A stretch of DNA of 64,000 bases from assembly GCF_034298135.1 (NCBI RefSeq), contig NZ_CP139575.1, positions 744,001-808,000 on the forward strand, read 5' to 3'. The notes under the pieces are model-generated. The model ran no database searches, had not been told where the DNA came from, and saw only the letters and a program-made list of their open reading frames with translations. The DNA is from Lactobacillus acidophilus. Its GTDB lineage: Bacteria; Bacillota; Bacilli; Lactobacillales; Lactobacillaceae. A program made the position numbers and the translations under genes. This document shows, one piece after another, positions 18,843 through 26,510 of this stretch; positions within the stretch are counted from its first letter, which is position 1; the number at the start of each line of letters is the position of its first letter.

Positions 18843-18854
18843 TTTAAATACACG

Positions 18855-18887
18855 AAAAAAAGCAGTTCGAAAACTGCTTTTTGTTTT
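18855..18887 (+). terminator. Terminator after the ssb remnant
   Basis: AAAAGCAGTT and AACTGCTTTT arms followed by a T-rich run. Confidence 0.8.
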
Positions 18888-18890
18888 GCT

Positions 18891-18922
18891 CTCTAACTCC
18901 CCTCCGCTGCGGGGAGTTAGAG
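18891..18922. repeat. GC-rich 12-bp perfect inverted repeat
   Basis: CTCTAACTCCCC and GGGGAGTTAGAG separated by 8 bases, directly after the terminator and at the 3' end of the minus-strand small membrane gene. No T-run follows on either side, so a simple intrinsic terminator is unlikely; it may be a processing hairpin or an end of an element. Confidence 0.6.
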
Positions 18923-18946
18923 AATCATATAATACTAACAAATGTT

Positions 18947-19192
18947 TTAAGAAGTTAATTTTATATAAACACAAAATCCTGCTACAAAAACTAAAAATGC
19001 AATACAGGTTAAAAATAATACCTTTTGCCAACTTTTACTTAAAAATTCACTTCCAAAAGAAAACATCCACCATCCCAGTGTTCCAATAGCTGACATCCAT
19101 AAATTATGCTGATTAGTTAGCAAATCATAAATTAAAAATAGAGCTACAAGCCCAATTGGCGGTAACAAATAAACAGCAATTTTTTTACCCAT
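18947..19192 (-). CDS. Small three-helix membrane protein (81 aa), immunity-like context
   Basis: An 81-residue protein with three hydrophobic segments (about 5-25, 33-50, 57-78) and a GGAGG ribosome site 5 bases from the ATG. It lies 20 bases after a secreted protein gene, in the same direction, and both sit behind an Ile T-box. Size and topology are like those of bacteriocin immunity proteins, but no family was recognised. Function unknown. Confidence 0.6.
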   Translation of the reverse strand: MGKKIAVYLLPPIGLVALFLIYDLLTNQHNLWMSAIGTLGWWMFSFGSEFLSKSWQKVLFLTCIAFLVFVAGFCVYIKLTS

Positions 19193-19212
19193 TTGTGCCT
19201 CCGCTTACTTCT

Positions 19213-19866
19213 TTAAAAGTTGATACGTCCATTATTTGGATACTTATCATGAGCATCCCAATATTTTGCAATATAATATCCTGGACTACCAGCATAATCA
19301 AGAGCCTGATCGACTACTTTAGAAGCTACTCTTCCTGCAGCCCCTCCTACAATGCCTTGTAAAGCTATTTGAATAGTCTTTTTGGCTGCACTTTTACCAA
19401 GTTTTTTGATGGCATATTTTACACCCAATGAACCCACACCACCAGAAGCACCAATAAGTGCTGCATCAATCACAGCACCCATTTGTGACACAGTGATTCC
19501 TTTCCAGCCACCTTGTACTGCTAAAGTACCATGTAAATGACGTTGAGAAACTTGATCCAAAGCGGGTAAACTATAATCTCCTTGACGTTGATTATTAACA
19601 ATTGTTCGTAAGTAATCTGTACTTAAATCGGGATAGCTCTTCTTTAATGTTTCAACTACTTTATCAACATCTTGTGCAGATAATTTGCTATTGACAGAAT
19701 TATCTTCTTCAAACCATTCTGAGGTAATTAAAGGAGATTTTTCCGGCTGTTTTGATTCAAAACTGTTTGTAGTGGCACTAACTGTATTCGTTAATGCTGG
19801 AGTAACAGTAGCTAACAAAGTTGCAGAAAGTAGAGCAACTGATGTTGATTTCAATACTTTTTTCAT
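19213..19866 (-). CDS. Secreted protein of unknown function behind an Ile T-box
   Basis: A 217-residue protein with a clear signal peptide (residues 1-31, cut near TVSA). After an acidic segment and a helix-rich part (LSAQDVDKVVETLKKSYPD) comes a Gly/Ala-rich hydrophobic region (about 130-190) with ASGGVGSLG and GIVGGAAGRVAS, reminiscent of helical hairpins in pore-forming peptides. The C-terminus ends YPNNGRINF. GGAGG precedes the ATG by 8 bases. No family is recognised. Followed by a small membrane protein, the pair could be a toxin or bacteriocin with its immunity protein, which is speculation. Its control by an isoleucine T-box is unusual for a secreted protein. Confidence 0.65.
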   Translation of the reverse strand: MKKVLKSTSVALLSATLLATVTPALTNTVSATTNSFESKQPEKSPLITSEWFEEDNSVNSKLSAQDVDKVVETLKKSYPDLSTDYLRTIVNNQRQGDYSLPALDQVSQRHLHGTLAVQGGWKGITVSQMGAVIDAALIGASGGVGSLGVKYAIKKLGKSAAKKTIQIALQGIVGGAAGRVASKVVDQALDYAGSPGYYIAKYWDAHDKYPNNGRINF

Positions 19867-19911
19867 AATAATTTTCCTCCAATTATTCCTATACTTAACA
19901 GCTTTGTTAAA

Positions 19912-20190
19912 GAAAAAAGCGCCCTACCAGACCAATTTTATTTTGATCTAATAGGGCGCTTTGGGCGCTGTACCACCTATGTTCGCTGGGCATAAACCCA
20001 GCCTCGTTGCACGTGCGGCTCAAAAAGAGCGATACGTCGACGCTGTAAAGGGCGTGCCCTGAAACTACTCAATTCGTAATTTCTGCTCAAAGGTGATTTT
20101 CAGCTAAACCTTCGTTGTTTCTTCGCACCAACCAGAAACTCTCTGTAGTACTTCAGTTAAACTTACTTTCCTTGTCAAAGCCGTTATTAT
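19912..20190 (-). promoter_or_regulatory. T-box riboswitch, Ile specifier, upstream of a secreted protein
   Basis: Minus-strand elements in the right order: AGAGAG (20039+100, i.e. 20139-20144) with GGTTGGTGCGAAGAAAC, specifier context GAAAATCACC with ATC at 20095-20097, T-box AGGTGGTACAGCGC at 19965-19978, and a terminator with arms AAGCGCCCTA and TAGGGCGCTT at 19917-19962. The middle part (CGTATCGC...CGCACGTG) matches the brnQ T-box at 46335-46600 closely, which supports the Ile assignment. The leader ends about 50 bases before the ATG at 19866. Confidence 0.9.
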
Positions 20191-20205
20191 TTTTTGTTGA
20201 TCATA

Positions 20206-20234
20206 ATATTACAGTGATAAAAATTAAAAGTCAA
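20206..20234 (-). promoter_or_regulatory. Sigma-A promoter of the Ile T-box leader
   Basis: TTGACT (20229-20234) and TAATAT (20206-20211) with 17-base spacing on the minus strand, just upstream of stem I. Confidence 0.75.
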
Positions 20235-20389
20235 CAGCAATTTTAATTATTTATTAGTTAAATTATAAAATTTATAATTTTAATATAATATATTGTGATC
20301 CGGAGAACCTATCTATTTTGATGTTTTTCAATACATAATATTAATATTGAAATTTTTTAAAGTGAAAAAATACTGCATAGATTCACTGT

Positions 20390-20880
20390 TAATTTTCATC
20401 TCAAAAGCCCGAAAGGTCTTCAATAAACACCCCAGACTTATGTTGAGGTGTTTGTTAGGTTCAGAGCAGAGAATTTCCCTATGTTAGAAAAATAAGGAAA
20501 ATTCCTCAACTTATGCGTCGGCGATGCCCGTCCGTTACAGTCATTACTGAATTATCTGATGTATCAATCCGTGCGTCTACATGCCCCTACACGGCATTAA
20601 AATAAACCTCTACATCAGTCCCAGCACCCAAAATTGAGCGCCCGCATGCGTCTAATCTTATATCCTTGGATGTCCAGCTCCCGAAAATCTACCTTTTCAA
20701 ATGCCCAAGTTACCTCGGCGCTAAATTCTCCGATAAATCGTAGCTCATCAGTTTAATTATAAGACCGAATTTGCCTGCCCACTTCTTTTCATCTTAACGG
20801 GGGCCTTGAAGCCTTACCCCCTGCGCTTCCTATTCATCTTAGTAATGAGGAAGATAAATAGGACCGTCCCCTTTGTGTCT
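20390..20880 (-). other. Degenerate, relatively GC-rich non-ORF stretch
   Basis: About 490 bases with no long ORF but GC content visibly above the surroundings. On the minus strand, fragments in different frames look like old coding sequence: FSAEVTWAFEKVDFRELDI and, after a frame change, VDARIDTSDNSVMTVTDGH, with several stop codons. A hairpin with AAACACC and GGTGTTT arms lies at about 20425-20456. Best read as a decayed gene, perhaps a phage structural protein, inside the relic island; no family is certain. Confidence 0.4.
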
Positions 20881-20904
20881 CACATCTTGATTTCTTCTTC
20901 AGTT

Positions 20905-21034
20905 CAAGTTACAATCTTGATTAGCTAATTTAATTAGCGATAAGATTGTTAGAAAAGCGTGAAGCTACAAAGGTGCGTTTGTAGTTTCACGTACAGCTCA
21001 ACTTTGAACGCCAATTCAAGGTTGGGCTTTTTTC
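20905..21034 (+). ncRNA. Candidate structured RNA: three hairpins ending in a terminator
   Basis: Three consecutive stem-loops: CAATCTT/AAGATTG (20912-20948), ACGTGAAACTACAAA-type arms (20957-20992, nearly perfect), and AGCTCAAC/GTTGGGCT (20995-21030) followed by six T. No ORF fits. The final terminator overlaps nothing useful on the plus strand and lies at the 3' end of the converging AEC pseudogene. Could be a small RNA, an old leader whose gene is lost, or the terminator region of the decayed gene. No Rfam-type family is recognised by eye. Confidence 0.4.
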
Positions 21035-21042
21035 ATTTGTAT

Positions 21043-21507
21043 TCAATTTTCGTTTTTTATTAGAAATACACCAAAAGCCCAGGTTGAGACAGTATTGATT
21101 ACATAGTAGATCAAGAATTAAGGCATCGCGCGATTCCCAAACAATACAATGTTTAAAGGCATTCCAATAAAAATAGTATTAGCGTTAGCTATGATATTAA
21201 TAAAAGTACCGCGACGACCTACTCTTATTTTTAAAACTTTAACTAGAATAAATGCTACGATATATGAAATAACTACGCCAATAAATGGCAAAAGTAAGTC
21301 TTCAAATAATCCGATTAAGCTACTTCTTGTAAGATTATTTTGGACTGAGACAAAAATAGATACTGGCAGCGCAATTTGTGTAATTAATTTAGAAATATTG
21401 CCGGAGAATGTATCGGCAAGCCAGCCTTTTTTTCTCAAGATATACCCCAATACCATTATTAATACAATAACCACTACGCTAGATACTGATGATAGAAATG
21501 TTGTCAT
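21043..21507 (-). pseudogene. AEC-family permease, truncated (possible malate permease MleP)
   Basis: Auxin efflux carrier family proteins are about 310-320 residues; only about 154 codons remain. It starts MTTFLSSVSSVVVIV, continues through IALPVSIFVSVQ and FIGMPLNIVLFGNRAMP, hits an in-frame TAA at 21118-21120 where the family has Tyr, continues in frame as FLIYYVINTVSTWAFG, and then ends abruptly. So both a nonsense codon and loss of the second half. An AEC permease is a usual member of malolactic loci (MleP), and this one lies 3 kb from mleA-mleR with the relic island between them. Confidence 0.8.
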
Positions 21508-21888
21508 TTATATTTCTCCCTTCATATAATCAAATCTTTAGTTGATTAAAAACTGCTCTATATGTATTGGATATTGGCATAGCGTTTATATCATTTTTTA
21601 TTTATCAAGAAATGAAGAAAAATTTTAAATATTTTAAAAATTTCTATAAGAATCAAAAAGGACCAAAATTTTTAAGTTTCAACTCTTTTAGTTAAAGATT
21701 GATTTTAATTTAGATTTACAACATCACTCTATAATTTGTTTTACACGTCGTGGTAATAAAGTAATTGGACAGCAAGCACTAGTTTGATCAACTTTGAATA
21801 AAAAATATTAGCTAATGAAACCTCTTGGTTGAATGATTAAGACAATAAGCTTAAAATAACTTTTAAATTTTGTATGGAGGTATATGAG
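21508..21888. other. Intergenic, no gene seen
   Basis: About 380 AT-rich bases holding the start regions of the divergent AEC pseudogene and the 77-residue protein gene. No hairpin or ORF worth calling was found. Confidence 0.5.
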
Positions 21889-22122
21889 ATGACAGCAAAC
21901 GAGAAAATTATTACCCTTGTAAAGCCAGAGTATTTGAAGAAGATTCCAAAAATCTTTAGAAAGCATGCTACTGATAATACTTGCAAGTTGATTGCTAAAG
22001 AACATTCTGATTTATATAAGGCATTTGAAAATGGCGAACCTACTAAAATCCAAAAACAAGAAATGACTGATTTGATTAATAGCATCTTTGAAGAACGAAT
22101 GAAGAAGCATAAGATGCTGTAA
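21889..22122 (+). CDS. Small helical protein of unknown function (77 aa)
   Basis: Starts MTANEKIITLVKPEYLKKIP; the ATG at 21889 is chosen because GGAGG lies 8 bases upstream, while the in-frame ATG at 21874 would overlap that site. Charged, predicted all-helical, no membrane segment or signal peptide, ending MKKHKML. A proper terminator follows. Size and composition recall small cytosolic immunity proteins, but there is no bacteriocin gene beside it, so the function is left open. Confidence 0.65.
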   Translation: MTANEKIITLVKPEYLKKIPKIFRKHATDNTCKLIAKEHSDLYKAFENGEPTKIQKQEMTDLINSIFEERMKKHKML

Positions 22123-22137
22123 AATAGTGAATATGAA

Positions 22138-22178
22138 AACACCGGTGAATTTTTTAGTGAAGTTCATCGGCGTTTTTT
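22138..22178 (+). terminator. Terminator of the 77-aa gene
   Basis: AACACCGGTGAA and TTCATCGGCGTT arms followed by a T-run. Confidence 0.8.
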
Positions 22179-22259
22179 GTCTTTATAAACAAAAAGAGCC
22201 TGAAAATGTCAGACTCTCAAAACTAATATCTATTAATAATTTTATTTACTTTCATATGA

Positions 22260-22454
22260 TTTTTCTTGCATTAATCCTGCTGCATCAACGTCAATTGAAT
22301 AGATCCAGTAATTAAGTACCTTTAATATGATAAATTGCTTGGTTGCCATTAAATGAAGTCTAACCAGTAGAGCTCTTATAAATATAAGTATTATGAGTTG
22401 CTTTTCTAGTTACACCATCTATATTAGCGGGTTTGATGTATAAATACTTACCTG
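22260..22454 (-). pseudogene. SLAP-domain fragment
   Basis: On the minus strand, the reading GKYLYIKPANIDGVTRKATH then NTYIYKSSTG, a stop, and TSFNGNQAIYHIKGT, resembles the C-terminal S-layer-associated repeat of Lactobacillus surface proteins (kYIKasNIDG-tRk-tHNayiY-S). Stops and frame breaks follow. There is no start; it begins at the stop codon of the neighbouring HAD gene. A remnant of a surface protein gene. Confidence 0.5.
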
Positions 22455-23057
22455 TTACTTCAATTCATCAATATAGGTTTTCAACTCAGGAAGCTTCTTG
22501 ATATTAAAAGTAAAGTCATGCATCCCCAACTTCTGCGCAGTTTCCGTATTCTCTGGACGATCATCGATAAAGAGACACTCATCAGGAATCAAATCATATC
22601 TATTCAGCAAAACTTGATAAATCTTTTGATCTGGCTTCATTAGCTTCTCCGTCGCTGAGAAAACTTCGCCTTCGAAGTATTTACCATAGTCGGTCCTCAT
22701 TAAGTAATTAGCAAATCGCATCCCCGTGTTAGATAAAGCAAACATGTGATAGCCCTTTTGGCGCATATCCTTCATGAAAGTCAACATTTCAGGGAAATAG
22801 ATCACTTCTTTAGGCCACATAGTCATGATCTTTTCAATCTTGGGATGCAATTCTTCTGGGAGTTTTCTTTTGAATATCTCAGTAGCTTCATCTTCAGTTA
22901 TCTCCCCTGCATCAACTTCAAGCCATTCTTTTGAACCAAAGATATTTTTCTTAAAAATAGCACGTTCGTCGTCATTTACATCATAGTGGTCAAGAATCTT
23001 ATCAGAATCGTAATCAATTAATACATTTCCAAAGTCAAAAATTATGTTTTTCAGCAT
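22455..23057 (-). CDS. HAD-superfamily hydrolase (subfamily IA)
   Basis: A 200-residue phosphatase-like enzyme. Motif I is IIFDFGNVLI, where the second catalytic Asp of DxD is replaced by Asn as in many epoxide-hydrolase-like HADs; motif II is ALSNTG, motif III the Lys of KLMKPD, motif IV DECLFIDDRPEN. Length and order are those of YihX-like HAD phosphatases. Substrate unknown; sugar phosphates or nucleotides are typical. Confidence 0.88.
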   Translation of the reverse strand: MLKNIIFDFGNVLIDYDSDKILDHYDVNDDERAIFKKNIFGSKEWLEVDAGEITEDEATEIFKRKLPEELHPKIEKIMTMWPKEVIYFPEMLTFMKDMRQKGYHMFALSNTGMRFANYLMRTDYGKYFEGEVFSATEKLMKPDQKIYQVLLNRYDLIPDECLFIDDRPENTETAQKLGMHDFTFNIKKLPELKTYIDELK

Positions 23058-23096
23058 TTCGTCTACTCTTTCGTTAGGTTATGCATTAATTATAAA

Positions 23097-23857
23097 CTAC
23101 ATTTGAATTAGAACTTGCGATCCAATATCTAAGCTAGTACTATGTGATTCACTACCCCAATCTCGCACATCATAATTCTCTGTATCGGCTAGTGAATCTG
23201 CAGTAAACAAAAGTTGTGCAAAATTAATTTTTCTAAAATGAGCACATGCAGCCATCCCAGCGCATTCCATTTCTACAACACTGGCACCAAGCTGACGAAA
23301 TTGTGCGACTTTTTTAGGTGTTTCTCTAAAGAATCCATCCGTTGTCCAAGTTGTTATTTCGTCATACTTTAGATCTAATTTATCAAGCTGTTCCTCCACT
23401 TTTTTATAAACTGGTAGTTCAAGTCAACAAATTGACCCGGTTCCATATAGTGAAAGGAAGTCCCTTCATCGCGAATTGCACGAGTAGGTAAAAGCATGGC
23501 ATTTTCTGGTAAATCTATTAATGCTCCTGCAATACCGACTGCTAAAACTTCTTTGACACCATAGCTTATTAACCAATCTAAAAGTTGTGTTGCTGCAGGT
23601 GCCCCTAGCGGTGCCTGACATAAAGTGAAAAATTTGCCATTAATTTCAACTTCGTAAATTTTAGGAGTAAAAGATACAGAATCAAACATTCCTATGGTGC
23701 GGTGAAGATGCTTGTCTAAGAATAAATCTATTTCTTCTTTGGGCGCAAATGCATAAAGTAATCTTGAATGAAAATGAAATGACTCTTGATCATGATCCGG
23801 CTCAATTACTGCATGTGCATTTTTGTCAAAGTCTAAGATGAATGGTTGTTGGTTCAT
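23097..23857 (-). pseudogene. Nucleoside-phosphorylase-like paralogue 1, frameshifted in an A-run
   Basis: First of three close paralogues (others at 23874-24644 and 25296-26057). The N-terminal 155 residues read MNQQPFILDFDKNAHAVIEP through AVGIAGALIDLPENAMLLP, then the frame is lost at a run of six A (minus strand, near 23400) where the paralogues imply seven or four. The other frame continues VEEQLDKLDLKYDEITTW to the end with the EMEC motif VVEMECAGMAA. One inserted A restores the full 253-residue protein. Real pseudogene, slippery-site phase variation or read error are all possible. Confidence 0.85.
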
Positions 23858-23873
23858 AGTTTTACTCTCCCTG

Positions 23874-24644
23874 TTATTCTTCGTTCAAATTAATGAGAAC
23901 TTTAGCTCCAATTTCTAAACCCATGCTGTACGACTTACGTCCCCAATTTCGTCTATCATAATTCTCCATTTTAGCTAAAGAATCTCCCGTAAATAGCAAC
24001 TGAGCAAAATCTACTTTTCTAAATTGAGAACACGCAGCTAATGCAGCGCATTCCATTTCTACTGTGCTGGCCCCCAGTTGACGAAATTGTGCAACCTTTT
24101 TAGATGTTTCCCTAAAAAATCCATCTGTTGTCCAAGTAGTAATTTCATCATATTTGAAACCTAAATTTAGAATAGCTTTTTCGACTTGAGTTAAATAATT
24201 ACGGTTTATTTTTATAAATTGACTAGGTTTTAAATAATAAAAGGAAGTCCCCTCACCACGAATTGCACGACTAGGCAAAAGCATTGTATTTTCTGGCAAA
24301 TCTACCAATGCACCTGCATTTCCTATGGCTAAAACTCTCTTCACACCATAGTTAATTAACCAATCTAGCAATTTAGTAGCTGCAGGTGCTCCCAGCGGTG
24401 CTTGACATAACGTAAAATATTCATCTTTAATTTTAACTTCATAGATTTTGGGTCTAAATGAAATAGTTCGAAAGCTTCCTAAGGTACGATGCGGATATTG
24501 ATCTAAGAAAACATCGATTTTTTCTTTAGGAACAAATGCATAAAGTAATCTTGAATGAAAATGATATGGTAAATTTTCAAAATCTGGTTCAAGCACTGCA
24601 TTTTGATCATTGTCAAAGTCTAAGATGAATGGTTGTTGATTCAT
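23874..24644 (-). CDS. Nucleoside-phosphorylase-like paralogue 2
   Basis: A 256-residue phosphorylase-superfamily protein. The phosphate-loop region reads RVLAIGNAGALVDLP, and the nucleoside-binding motif STVEMECAALAA (the EME typical of uridine/purine phosphorylases) is present. The roughly 60-residue N-terminal extension with FHSRLLYAFVPKE is shared only among the three paralogues. It starts 17 bases after paralogue 1's... upstream neighbour and has a good start site. Substrate unknown, likely a nucleoside or related compound. Confidence 0.82.
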   Translation of the reverse strand: MNQQPFILDFDNDQNAVLEPDFENLPYHFHSRLLYAFVPKEKIDVFLDQYPHRTLGSFRTISFRPKIYEVKIKDEYFTLCQAPLGAPAATKLLDWLINYGVKRVLAIGNAGALVDLPENTMLLPSRAIRGEGTSFYYLKPSQFIKINRNYLTQVEKAILNLGFKYDEITTWTTDGFFRETSKKVAQFRQLGASTVEMECAALAACSQFRKVDFAQLLFTGDSLAKMENYDRRNWGRKSYSMGLEIGAKVLINLNEE

Positions 24645-24671
24645 ATATACTCCCCCATGTCTTGATTTCCA

Positions 24672-25268
24672 TTAATTCGATAAAAATGGACAAAAATTAG
24701 AATAGTTTATAAACTTTTGTTCATTTTCAATTGACCAGTCATGAATCCCAGCATCTCCGGTAATTAACTTAACATTAGATCCTATTGGTAATTGAAGAAA
24801 GGCTTGAAATAATCGCATAATCATTCCACCATGACTAACTATTACAGTTGTTGAAGTAGGATCATTTTCACTAGTGATTTGTGAGAGAACATACTCGGCC
24901 CTCATCCTAAATTCAAGTTCACTTTCTTGCTGATAATGTGATTCATGTATTGCAGCAGGTATATTAGGATATTTTTCATAAGCCAATTTATAATTCATCC
25001 CCGCTCTTAAACCGTTATTAAATTCCTGCAATTTATCTTCTAAATTAACTTTAAGATTTGTTTTCTTCGCTACGTGTTCTGCGGTTTGCATAGCTCGTTT
25101 TAAAGTACTTGAATAAATCTTATCTACTTTGTAGTTTTCTGAAATATACTCTGCAGTTTTTTCTACTTGTTCATGCCCTAATTTTGTCAAAGAAAAATCT
25201 GCTCGACCTTCACATACTTTTAATATATCGGCTTCACTTTGACCATGTCTAACTACTAATAATCGCAT
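24672..25268 (-). CDS. Histidine phosphatase family protein
   Basis: A 198-residue phosphoglycerate-mutase-like phosphatase. The catalytic RHG motif reads VVRHGQSEAD, the second His is in VIVSHGGMIMR, and the conserved Arg and Glu lie between. It is inserted between two nucleoside-phosphorylase-like paralogues in the same direction with short spacers (27 bases each side), so the three genes are probably one transcript; dephosphorylation of a nucleotide or sugar phosphate next to phosphorolysis is plausible. Confidence 0.87.
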   Translation of the reverse strand: MRLLVVRHGQSEADILKVCEGRADFSLTKLGHEQVEKTAEYISENYKVDKIYSSTLKRAMQTAEHVAKKTNLKVNLEDKLQEFNNGLRAGMNYKLAYEKYPNIPAAIHESHYQQESELEFRMRAEYVLSQITSENDPTSTTVIVSHGGMIMRLFQAFLQLPIGSNVKLITGDAGIHDWSIENEQKFINYSNFCPFLSN

Positions 25269-25295
25269 AATTTATCCACCACGTTATTTTCTACT

Positions 25296-26057
25296 CTATA
25301 GTCTTTTCAATATTTCAAAACAAATATCTAACCCTCGACGATGCGAAGCCGTACCTCCGTTTCGTGGATCATAATCTTTTTCATTTGCTAAAGTATCAGC
25401 AGTAAATAAGATTTGAACGAAGTCAACTTTTCTAAACTTAGCACATGCAGCCAATGCTGAGCATTCCATTTCTACTGTGTTGGCCCCTAATTGTCGAAAT
25501 TGTGCAACCTTTTTAGGTATTTCTCTGAAGAATCCGTCTGTTGTCCAAGTTGTTATTTCATCATACTTTAGATTTAACTTATCAAGTTGTTCTTCTATTT
25601 TGCTTAAAAAATGAGACCTCAAATCAACTGTTAGACTATCTTCCAAATAATGAAAAGAAGTCCCTTCATCTCTAATAGCTTTAGTTGGAATAAACATCGC
25701 ATTTTCTGGTAAATTGGTTATCGCTCCAGCATTGCCAAAGGCTAACACCTTTTTGACACCATAACTTATTAGCCAATCTAAAAGTTGTGTTGCTGCAGGT
25801 GCTCCTAGTGGTGCTTGACATAACGTAAAATATTTACCCCTTCTTTCAATTTCATAAATATCAGGTTGAAAAGAAATAGTATCGTAATTACCTAACACTT
25901 TATGTGGAATTTCTTTCAAAAAGTTGTCTATATCCTCCTTAGGGACAAAAGCAAATAGCAATGTAGGGTGAAATCGAAAAGGGTGATTTTCATAATTAGG
26001 TTCAATGATGGCCTTGGGATTACTATCCTTTTGTAAAATATACCGCTCTTCTTTCAT
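25296..26057 (-). CDS. Nucleoside-phosphorylase-like paralogue 3
   Basis: A 253-residue protein, intact, starting MKEERYILQKDSNPKAIIEP. It has the same architecture as the other two copies: N-terminal extension FHPTLLFAFVPKED, phosphate-site region LAFGNAGAITNLPENAMF, segment DEITTWTTDGFFRE and the motif VEMECSALAA. First gene of the probable four-gene run going down to 23097. A tandem triplication followed by divergence is the simplest history. Confidence 0.82.
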   Translation of the reverse strand: MKEERYILQKDSNPKAIIEPNYENHPFRFHPTLLFAFVPKEDIDNFLKEIPHKVLGNYDTISFQPDIYEIERRGKYFTLCQAPLGAPAATQLLDWLISYGVKKVLAFGNAGAITNLPENAMFIPTKAIRDEGTSFHYLEDSLTVDLRSHFLSKIEEQLDKLNLKYDEITTWTTDGFFREIPKKVAQFRQLGANTVEMECSALAACAKFRKVDFVQILFTADTLANEKDYDPRNGGTASHRRGLDICFEILKRL

Positions 26058-26089
26058 ACATACTCCTCACATAATAAATAAATCAAATT

Positions 26090-26481
26090 CTATTCCTCTT
26101 TAATATCCTTCATAATAATGTCAATCTCATCTGCCAAACTTAGCTCATTAGAAAACTTAGTCTCAGGGATGAAACCAATGTACCTTCCACCAAGAACGCA
26201 TTTGTTTTTCTCCAAAAGAGCTAATATGCCTTTGGCTGTGCCGCCTTACCGTTACTTCAAAAGGAATGTCGAAATAATAGGTATAAATTGCATTGCCGAA
26301 AAGATGTTGAGCTTCCTTAAATAATGGTAGACCTAGAGTATTCTTACCATCCTTGACGCGCAGCATATCCCGTCTAACTGTATCTTGCGGAATGAGTAAG
26401 GTATAATTGATTATGAATCTCCTTAGCTAATGTGGTTTTGCCACTGCCAGAATTACCTCTGATGATGATTAATTTAGACAA
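26090..26481 (-). pseudogene. P-loop kinase (zeta-toxin-like / AAA kinase) remnant
   Basis: Begins LSKLIIIRGNSGSGKTT, a perfect Walker A, continues LAKEIHNQL, then frameshifts to DTVRRDMLRVKDGKNTLG and LPLFKEAQHLFG, loses the central part, and ends with ETKFSNELSLADEIDIIM. Full-length relatives are about 170-190 residues; roughly 130 codons remain in several frames. The zeta-toxin-like label rests on the IIIRGNSGSGKTT type of P-loop and the GxLLEG-like end, so it is approximate. Confidence 0.7.
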
Positions 26482-26510
26482 ACGGATCACCTCTTTTTGA
26501 ACTAAAATTA

